In this document: piece after piece, positions 25,053 through 30,326 of the stretch
Layout of the letters: every line of letters begins with the position of its first letter
How positions within the stretch are numbered: the stretch's first letter is position 1
Assembly: GCF_003473295.1 (NCBI RefSeq)
Contig: NZ_QRMP01000036.1
Coordinates: 1-30,326 of the forward strand
Direction of reading: 5' to 3'
DNA: 30,326 bases
From: Parabacteroides sp. AM08-6
GTDB lineage: Bacteria; Bacteroidota; Bacteroidia; Bacteroidales; Tannerellaceae
Notes under the pieces: model-generated
What the model was told of the DNA's origin: nothing
The model's input: the letters and a program-made list of their open reading frames with translations, nothing else
Databases searched by the model: none
Program-made: the position numbers and the translations under genes

Positions 25053-27371
25053 ATGAAAAATATAGCTGTATTAACAGCCCTGTTTCTTATATCCTTTACA
25101 CAACTTGGACAAGCTCAAAAAGTAGGTTTGGTCCTGAGTGGCGGAGGTGCGAAAGGTGCTGCCCATATCGGGGTAATAAAAGCATTGGAAGAAAACAACA
25201 TACCGATTGATTATATAACGGGGACTTCTGCAGGCGCTATTGTCGGTAGTCTGTATGCGATGGGATATACACCGGAAGAAATGGTCAATTTGATGCTTTC
25301 CGAAGAATTTAGCTATTGGCAAACCGGAACCGTCGAAAATGAATATAAATATTATTTCAAAAGTCCGGACCCGACCCCCGAATTTGGGCATTTTTCCATC
25401 GATATGACAGATTCTTTACAGGTAAAAGCCAGTTTCTTTCCGGAAAGTCTGATTAATCCGATACAAATGAATCAGGCTTTCATGGCATTATTTTCACAAG
25501 CTACAGCGAAAGCCGGCTGGAATTTCGACAACCTGTTCGTGCCGTTTCGTTGCGTTGCTTCCGACATATATAGCAAGAAAGCCATTATCTTCAAGAATGG
25601 AGATTTAGGGGATGCCGTACGTGCTTCCATGACTTTCCCTTTCTTTTTTCAACCAATCTGGAAAGATAGTGTACCTATATTCGACGGAGGCATTTATGAT
25701 AATTTCCCCGTTGGCCCGATGAAAGACGCTTTTCATCCGGACTTTATCTTTGGTTCGACAGTTGCAGGTTCAAACAACAAACCCTCCTCCAATCCCTATA
25801 ACCAACTGGAAACCATGATTATGCAAAAGACGGAATATGATGTTCCCGAAGAAGAAGGGATGATGATAAAGTTCAGCTTTCCGAATGTTTCACTGCTGGA
25901 TTTCCAGAAAGCACGTGAGCTAATGGATATTGGTTATAAACGTACGATGGCCATGATAGACTCCATCAAAGCACGTGTGCCTCGCCGGGTGGCTCTCGAT
26001 GATGTCAACAAACGCAGGATGGCTTATAAAGAAGGGCTTCCTCCCTTAATTTTCCAGAATATATATGTAACGGGAGTAAATGAAGCACAACGTAAATATA
26101 TAGAAGCCCAATTGCATCGTGACATCAACCACGAATTTTCGATGGAAGAATTTAAACGGGCTTATTTCAAAATGTTGACGTATTCAAAAATCAAAGAAAT
26201 TCTTCCACATGCTGTCTATAACCGGAAAGAAAAGAAATTCGACCTATATCTGGATGTAAAAATGAAGGAAGAAATAACAGTAGGTTTCGGGGGAAATGTA
26301 TCCTCCTATCAAGCAAACCAACTGTTTCTGGGATTAGGTTATCAATATTTGGGGCGATTTGCCGCGGATGTAAATTCCAATTTCCAAGTGGGAAACTCTT
26401 TTAGCGGGGTATTACTGAACGGACGTATTTACCTACAGACACGTATACCGACCTATTTGAACTGGCAAGGAGTATTTTCCGATAAAAAATATTCCGAAAG
26501 TCAATCTCTATTCTATGAAGATGTATTACCGGCTTTCATCAGGCAAAAAGAGTTATACATGAAACTGAAACTGGGTTTTCCGTTTCTGAACCGGGCAAAA
26601 GCTGAAATCGGGTTTGCCTATGGTCGACTGAACGACTTCTACTTTCAGACTTCTAATATGACATTTCCAAATGCCACATTCGACCATAGCTGGTATAATC
26701 TTTTCTGCGGTTCGCTCAGTATAGAACGGAATTCGTTGGATTATAAACAATACCCCATCTCCGGACGAAAGCAATTTCTGGTTGCACAATATGTAACAGG
26801 CATCGAAAAATATACGCCCTCTCCTATTTCATTGGGTAAACCTATTCCCCGGAATATACACAGCTGGCTACAAATGAAAGGAGAATGGGAACAATATCTG
26901 ACGTTAAACAATCGATTCAACCTCGGTTTAACGAGCGAACTTGTCATATCCAGTAAAAACCTGATGAACAATTACACAGCTTCCGTTCTTCAAGCTCCGG
27001 CTTTTACTCCTACTCCACATAGCCAGATTGTATTTAACGAAGCATTCCGAGCCAACCAATATGTCGCATTCGGAGTATCTCCCATCCTAAAGTTAAGCAA
27101 ATTACTTCATTTCCGTCTGGATATGTACGGATTTGCTCCTTTATACGAAATAAAAAAGAATGGCACTCAGGAGAACGAAAAATACACTGCACTCCCTTAT
27201 TACGGCAAATTTCTTCATTCATTTAAATACATGGGGGAAGCAGCCGTGGTACTACAACTGCCTTTCGCATCTATCAGCCTGTATGCCAACGGCTACAGTT
27301 ATCCGGCTAAGAATTTCAACTTTGGCCTGAATATCGGATACCTAATCTTTAACCCTAAAATGTTGGATTGA
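25053..27371 (+). CDS. Patatin-like phospholipase fused to an outer-membrane barrel (type Vd style)
   Basis: The 772-residue protein starts with a signal peptide (MKNIAVLTALFLISFTQLGQ, cleavage near AQA/QK). The patatin domain follows directly, with the oxyanion loop GGGAKG (30-35), the GxSxG nucleophile TGTSAG (Ser59), and the catalytic Asp211 in DGGIYDNFP. A POTRA-like segment lies around 330-405, and the C-terminal half alternates polar and hydrophobic strands like a 16-strand Omp85/FplA-type barrel. This layout is that of the PlpD/FplA type Vd autotransporters, in which the barrel places a phospholipase A at the cell surface. It has its own promoter and no operon partner. Activity and lipid substrate are inferred from the family. 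Confidence 0.88.
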   Translation: MKNIAVLTALFLISFTQLGQAQKVGLVLSGGGAKGAAHIGVIKALEENNIPIDYITGTSAGAIVGSLYAMGYTPEEMVNLMLSEEFSYWQTGTVENEYKYYFKSPDPTPEFGHFSIDMTDSLQVKASFFPESLINPIQMNQAFMALFSQATAKAGWNFDNLFVPFRCVASDIYSKKAIIFKNGDLGDAVRASMTFPFFFQPIWKDSVPIFDGGIYDNFPVGPMKDAFHPDFIFGSTVAGSNNKPSSNPYNQLETMIMQKTEYDVPEEEGMMIKFSFPNVSLLDFQKARELMDIGYKRTMAMIDSIKARVPRRVALDDVNKRRMAYKEGLPPLIFQNIYVTGVNEAQRKYIEAQLHRDINHEFSMEEFKRAYFKMLTYSKIKEILPHAVYNRKEKKFDLYLDVKMKEEITVGFGGNVSSYQANQLFLGLGYQYLGRFAADVNSNFQVGNSFSGVLLNGRIYLQTRIPTYLNWQGVFSDKKYSESQSLFYEDVLPAFIRQKELYMKLKLGFPFLNRAKAEIGFAYGRLNDFYFQTSNMTFPNATFDHSWYNLFCGSLSIERNSLDYKQYPISGRKQFLVAQYVTGIEKYTPSPISLGKPIPRNIHSWLQMKGEWEQYLTLNNRFNLGLTSELVISSKNLMNNYTASVLQAPAFTPTPHSQIVFNEAFRANQYVAFGVSPILKLSKLLHFRLDMYGFAPLYEIKKNGTQENEKYTALPYYGKFLHSFKYMGEAAVVLQLPFASISLYANGYSYPAKNFNFGLNIGYLIFNPKMLD

Positions 27372-27395
27372 TTCCGAAAAAGATGTAGAAAATAC

Positions 27396-27425
27396 TTGCA
27401 AATAAAAAAGAAAGCACTACCTTTG
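27396..27425 (+). promoter_or_regulatory. Bacteroides-type promoter of the tRNA-Arg cluster
   Basis: TTG in ATACTTGCA, a 19-nt spacer and a perfect TACCTTTG -7 box lie 22 nt before the first tRNA. No separate box is evident between the tRNAs, so one transcript is likely. Confidence 0.75.
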
Positions 27426-27446
27426 CACACGCAATCGAGAAATAAT

Positions 27447-27520
27447 GGTCGCGTAGCTCAACTGAATAGAGTAGCTGACTACGGATCAGCCGGTTACAGG
27501 TTTGAATCCTGTCGCGATCA
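27447..27520 (+). tRNA. tRNA-Arg(ACG), copy 1
   Basis: Full cloverleaf: acceptor GGTCGCG / CGCGATC with a G2-U71 wobble, D arm with GTAGCTCAACTGAATAGAGTAG, anticodon stem GCTGA/TCAGC around loop CTACGGA (anticodon ACG, reads CGU/CGC/CGA after A34 to I editing), and a T arm with GGTTTGAATCC. Discriminator A; the 3' CCA is not encoded. Confidence 0.95.
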
Positions 27521-27577
27521 CTTCAAATCCCTATGGGAAAGTCTAAATACAGATTGCACATTATTGTACAAAAGTAT

Positions 27578-27651
27578 GGCTCGCTAGCTCAACTGAATAG
27601 AGCATCTGACTACGGATCAGAAGGTTATAGGTTTGAATCCTATGCGAGTCA
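27578..27651 (+). tRNA. tRNA-Arg(ACG), copy 2
   Basis: Acceptor GGCTCGC / GCGAGTC with the same G2-U71 wobble, anticodon stem TCTGA/TCAGA around CTACGGA (ACG), and TATAGGTTTGAATCCTAT in the T arm. It lies 57 nt after copy 1 and encodes no CCA. Confidence 0.95.
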
Positions 27652-27685
27652 CTTTTACAATATCCTCAAGATAATTAAAATCTAA

Positions 27686-27759
27686 GGCTCCTTAGCTCAA
27701 CTGAATAGAGCATCTGACTACGGATCAGAAGGTTATAGGTTTGAATCCTATAGGAGTCA
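27686..27759 (+). tRNA. tRNA-Arg(ACG), copy 3
   Basis: Acceptor GGCTCCT / AGGAGTC with the G2-U71 wobble kept; the D, anticodon and T arms are nearly the same as in copy 2. It lies 34 nt after copy 2. The anticodon is ACG again and CCA is not encoded. Confidence 0.95.
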
Positions 27760-27803
27760 CTTTCCTATCCCCCAACAGAAGATACCTGAGAGTCCAAAAG
27801 AAT

Positions 27804-27827
27804 CAAAAAACAAATCCGGAAAACCGG
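27804..27827 (-). terminator. Weak terminator of the minus-strand regulator gene
   Basis: On the minus strand, CCGG-TTTT-CCGG forms a short 4-bp stem followed by a T-rich run (ATTTGTTTTTT). It begins just after the regulator stop at 27830. The stem is short, so efficiency is uncertain. Confidence 0.4.
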
Positions 27828-27829
27828 CT

Positions 27830-28789
27830 TTATAAAGTATCCACTATAGCATATTGCTTTTCAAGAAAAGAGATACGCTGGGCTTCACCACTCCCGGAAA
27901 TCAAAATGGAATGACGTTTCAGTGATTGAATCCAATCATGTTGCATTTGGCAGATGTTCGAACTCTGGGAATCCATGGAATTAATTGAATAAACCCGTAT
28001 CATGCTAATACGGAAATCTTGTTTTTCTATATAACTATAAGTCGCCTCAAAATGAATATTGGACAAATAAAAATAGACTTCCCGATTTTCCCCGAACTCA
28101 CCCTTGATAGACAAAGCTTCTATAGAAGACAATAATTGGCGGAGTTCTTCTTTCATGTGGAGAACATCGTCCCGTGAAATTAAATTCAGACTTGCAAAGT
28201 ATTTAACTTCTTCAACAAAAGACAGCAGAATATGAGTATCCCAGATAAAGAAAGTTTTCCGACATTGTTTTACACTTTCAGTCAATTGTTTATGTACCTG
28301 GACTACTCGATCGTCCATCTGCATTTCCGACAAAGAATTAGGAATTTTCATCTGCCCGTACTGGTAAATCCATCGACAAAGACGAAATTTGGACAAATAT
28401 TCATAGGAAGAATAAAGTGTGAAAGGAAGTACATTAGACACTGTATATACTTCAGTAGTGTTATCACCCTTCACATAGTTAAATATCTGAAGATAACGAT
28501 AAAGAATTTCATAATAGCTATCCAGCACATTGGATGAATGCATATTTAGGTCAAAAGTAACCCTATTTGAAAAATGGTTACCTATAATTTGGTCTATGGA
28601 AAGTCCCAGTTTTGTAGAAAGCAATGCAACTTCACTAATAGTAAAAGCAACTTCTCCCCGAAGCCTGCGGTAGATTGCCTCTTTTCCCAAACACAAAGTA
28701 TCCGTCAGGTAATTTGCAAGATTTTGTTCCTTAGGAAGTCGCTTCTTCACCATCGTTATCAACTCATCTAAAAAGTAATTCTCCATCAT
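27830..28789 (-). CDS. XRE-family helix-turn-helix transcription regulator (319 aa)
   Basis: Two adjacent ATGs (28789 and 28786) are possible starts. Residues about 22-70 form a Cro/C1-type helix-turn-helix (LGKEAIYRRLRGEVAFTISE, then LLSTKLGLSIDQIIG). The remaining 250 residues are helical with aromatic-rich stretches and no known sensor or enzyme motif. Proteins of this build (short N-terminal HTH plus a long unclassified helical domain) are frequent in Bacteroides. It stands alone between the tRNA cluster and a long intergenic region. Target genes are unknown. It is a host gene rather than a phage repressor, judging by size and distance from the phage. Confidence 0.75.
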   Translation of the reverse strand: MMENYFLDELITMVKKRLPKEQNLANYLTDTLCLGKEAIYRRLRGEVAFTISEVALLSTKLGLSIDQIIGNHFSNRVTFDLNMHSSNVLDSYYEILYRYLQIFNYVKGDNTTEVYTVSNVLPFTLYSSYEYLSKFRLCRWIYQYGQMKIPNSLSEMQMDDRVVQVHKQLTESVKQCRKTFFIWDTHILLSFVEEVKYFASLNLISRDDVLHMKEELRQLLSSIEALSIKGEFGENREVYFYLSNIHFEATYSYIEKQDFRISMIRVYSINSMDSQSSNICQMQHDWIQSLKRHSILISGSGEAQRISFLEKQYAIVDTL

Positions 28790-28834
28790 TCCCCTCTTAA
28801 TTTAATTAAAAACCTCTCAACTGTGTATCTTTTA

Positions 28835-28842
28835 CAAAATTA
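28835..28842 (-). promoter_or_regulatory. Candidate -7 box for the regulator gene
   Basis: The minus strand reads TAATTTTG, a full match to TAnnTTTG, 45 nt before the start codon. No TTG lies at the usual 19-nt spacing, so support is partial. Confidence 0.4.
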
Positions 28843-29018
28843 AAGTATTAGAATAAGAGAATTGTGTCAAAAAGCATACTAGGAAAGCAACTCATTTTTC
28901 TAATTACAATAAAAAAGTATGAGGATGAAATAATTACATGCCTATAGAAGTATACACACATCTGTTTTATTCCGTTTTCCAGCACACACACAATCAGCTG
29001 TTTCATTATACGCAAATA

Positions 29019-29037
29019 CAAGAATTCCGAATTCTTG
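29019..29037. repeat. Perfect 19-base palindrome CAAGAATTC-C-GAATTCTTG
   Basis: Nine-base arms flank a single central C, with another CGAATTC immediately downstream. The size and symmetry fit an operator for a dimeric DNA-binding protein. It lies 230 nt upstream of the regulator start, so its owner is unclear. Confidence 0.6.
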
Positions 29038-29059
29038 GTTTCGAATTCTGATAAAAACA

Positions 29060-29093
29060 AAATCCGCTTTACCTTCACAGGCGAAGCGGATTT
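29060..29093 (-). terminator. Orphan terminator-type hairpin
   Basis: AAATCCGCTT and AAGCGGATTT form a 10-bp stem with a 14-nt loop. The minus-strand side is followed by a T-rich run (TGTTTTTATC), so it should stop leftward transcripts; the right side has only a short T run. No gene precedes it on that strand. Confidence 0.55.
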
Positions 29094-29280
29094 AAAATCG
29101 ATAAGTTTTTTCTAATCAAATATCTAATCAGAAAACAATATCTCGGGAAGGATAATATCTAATTTAGTATTATATAAACAAAGCGCATGCCACAAACACC
29201 CACACAGCGCGCTATCCAGCATAAGTCTCTGATATATTGGCATATACAAATAAAGACCGCAAATATCAACAAAAACGGAT

Positions 29281-29331
29281 TGTGGATTTCATCGGGACAA
29301 GTGTGTAAAAAATCCACACTTTTATGTGGAT
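29281..29331. repeat. Three-part alternating inverted repeat (TGTGGAT)
   Basis: TGTGGATTT (29281-29289), AAATCCACA (29310-29318) and TGTGGAT (29325-29331). The middle copy can pair with the first (9 bp) or the third (7 bp, 6-nt loop). It is 90-140 nt upstream of the next gene's -7 box, so operators are more likely than an attenuator. Confidence 0.5.
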
Positions 29332-29420
29332 GAGTGTAAGGATTGACGAAATAAACGGATGATATTATTCTTTTTCTGATTTTTCAATGCCTTAATTGTA
29401 TTGCGTTCTTGATTTATCAG

Positions 29421-29428
29421 TAACTTTG
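29421..29428 (+). promoter_or_regulatory. -7 promoter box for the 29496 gene
   Basis: TAACTTTG matches TAnnTTTG exactly. A TTG lies 17 nt upstream (29401-29403), slightly closer than usual. The start codon is 67 nt downstream, leaving a leader of about 60 nt. Confidence 0.55.
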
Positions 29429-29495
29429 CTATCAGTTTAAGTTTTACCATTGTAAAGTTTCACAGCAGAATACTATTGCAATACAAGATAAACAA

Positions 29496-30194
29496 ATGGA
29501 AAAATCGGTAACAGAACAAGCAGAAGAACTTCTTGACATTTTATCCCACGATGCCTTGAAAATTTTTGTTCATGAAACTTGTATGAATGACAGTAAATAC
29601 AGACAATTATTTGTAGCAAAACATGTTCATCTTTTATATCCGGAATCAAAAGAACTTTATAACAGACAGCTACAGACCTTAGCAAAGGTATACGCTGATA
29701 AATATGGTTTTATAGGCTATCAGGAAGCGAGACGCCTCGGTCATATTGTCAGCGAAATGACCGAAGAAGCAATGTCCGATATAAAAAAAGGAAAGATTCA
29801 AAAATCCATGTTCGTTGCATTGGCTACTATAGAGGAAATGCTAAATGTGATTAGTCATAATGCAGATGACAGCGATGGACAAATAGGCGGTAGTATAGAA
29901 AATGCTTTTGAAGTCTTGAATATACTTACCGAATCGAAACTAAACAAAATACAACATGACGAACTGTTCAACTGTTTGCTTACCCTCTTTGAGAATGATT
30001 TGCTTAAAGGTTGGGATTGGCACTTCACTTCAATAGCTTTAGCCATTAAACTTGTAAGAACCAAACAGGAAAAAGAAAAAATAAAATCAGCTTTGAATAA
30101 CATAAAACCGGATGAAAAAAGCTGGGACTATAAAAAATCCCAAGAATTAATGCAGGAACTCATCAAAAAAACAGAGGGCAACGAAAATGCGTAA
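29496..30194 (+). CDS. Uncharacterised helical protein (232 aa)
   Basis: The ATG at 29496 follows a Bacteroides-type -7 box. The product is fully helical and acidic with no signal peptide. It contains LLYPESKELYNRQLQTLAKV, the motif KYGFIGYQEARRLGHIV and then NADDSDGQIGGSIENAF, a pattern reminiscent of the helical regions of SWIM-finger-associated proteins, although no zinc finger is seen here. I cannot assign a function. Codon use is like the host genes. It ends with TAA at 30192, and no terminator is evident in the remaining 130 bases. Confidence 0.7.
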   Translation: MEKSVTEQAEELLDILSHDALKIFVHETCMNDSKYRQLFVAKHVHLLYPESKELYNRQLQTLAKVYADKYGFIGYQEARRLGHIVSEMTEEAMSDIKKGKIQKSMFVALATIEEMLNVISHNADDSDGQIGGSIENAFEVLNILTESKLNKIQHDELFNCLLTLFENDLLKGWDWHFTSIALAIKLVRTKQEKEKIKSALNNIKPDEKSWDYKKSQELMQELIKKTEGNENA

Positions 30195-30326
30195 GGTCTG
30201 AATACCGATACCTGTGGTGCTCCATTGTATTGTGTATAAATAGGGATATTCAGTAAATGTCATTTAAACCAAAGATGGCCTATGGGCATGACAATCAAAA
30301 ATCATCTCATATGCCATTTTTATTGT
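30195..30326. other. Right-edge non-coding stretch
   Basis: No gene, hairpin or promoter could be supported in these 132 bases before the window ends. Confidence 0.5.

Larger units (their letters stand above)
28790..29495. other. Long divergent intergenic region (about 700 bases)
   Basis: The region separates the regulator gene and the 29496 gene, which are divergent. I see no convincing gene: the small open frame at 28848-29078 on the minus strand lacks coding character. It holds a perfect palindrome (29019-29037), a terminator-type hairpin (29060-29093), a three-part TGTGGAT repeat (29281-29331) and a -7 box near 29421. A small RNA or an eroded gene could lie here. Confidence 0.5.

Noticed and set aside
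27396..27587. 63-codon frame across the first tRNA
   Set aside because: Most of it is the tRNA gene and its promoter.
28848..29078. 76-codon minus-strand frame next to the regulator
   Set aside because: Phe/Ile/Ser-rich AT-driven composition; its start falls inside the hairpin at 29060-29093 and no promoter is seen.
1..30326. CRISPR array or diversity-generating retroelement
   Set aside because: No regularly spaced repeats, reverse transcriptase or template/variable repeat pair was seen.

Overview
The window looks like a gut Bacteroides-type genome (Bacteroidota). It is AT-rich, and the host genes on the right have promoters of the TTG-N19-TAnnTTTG kind. They include a Bacteroidales-type HtpG, a patatin/outer-membrane-barrel fusion and a run of tRNA-Arg genes. 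Roughly the left 22.5 kb is the virion-assembly part of a tailed phage, most likely a prophage. Its left part, including integrase, lysis, replication and portal genes, lies outside the window.

Phage layout. Two long minus-strand late operons are separated by an inverted plus-strand packaging operon. Operon 1 (7694 down to the left edge) holds a scaffold-like protein, the major capsid protein, two head-tail connector candidates, a large tail protein with two jelly-roll modules, two small unknown proteins and a tail-fibre gene cut by the edge. Operon 2 (22020 to 11124) looks like a T7-style ejection module: a small Gly-rich membrane-active protein, a 365-residue helical protein, and a 3059-residue 'polyvalent' protein carrying a barnase/EndoU-like nuclease, a pyrophosphatase-like domain, a RadC/JAB domain, a zinc metallopeptidase and an LPD38-like region. 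The plus-strand operon between them (7828-11111) has a small duplicated-motif protein, a complete rhomboid intramembrane protease, the terminase large subunit and a small unknown protein. A terminase-small-subunit-like gene (22127) sits alone at the right phage end, followed by a terminator.

The most interesting points are these. (1) The packaging operon encodes a rhomboid protease with every catalytic residue, while the divergently transcribed capsid gene begins with a signal-peptide/TM-like segment; this suggests membrane-linked capsid maturation. (2) Both late operons start with the same two-part element, TAATTTACAACAT-N20-TTTTCTTC, placed 27-28 nt before the first start codon. It is a strong candidate for a phage-specific late promoter. 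(3) The giant polyvalent protein sits in the ejection-protein slot, carries a possible nested gene in its linker, and ends inside a bidirectional terminator.

Host part (about 22.5 kb to the right edge): htpG with a strong terminator, a type Vd patatin-barrel protein with a good Bacteroides promoter, three tandem tRNA-Arg(ACG) genes from one promoter, an XRE-family regulator on the minus strand, a 700-base intergenic region rich in inverted repeats, and one uncharacterised helical protein.
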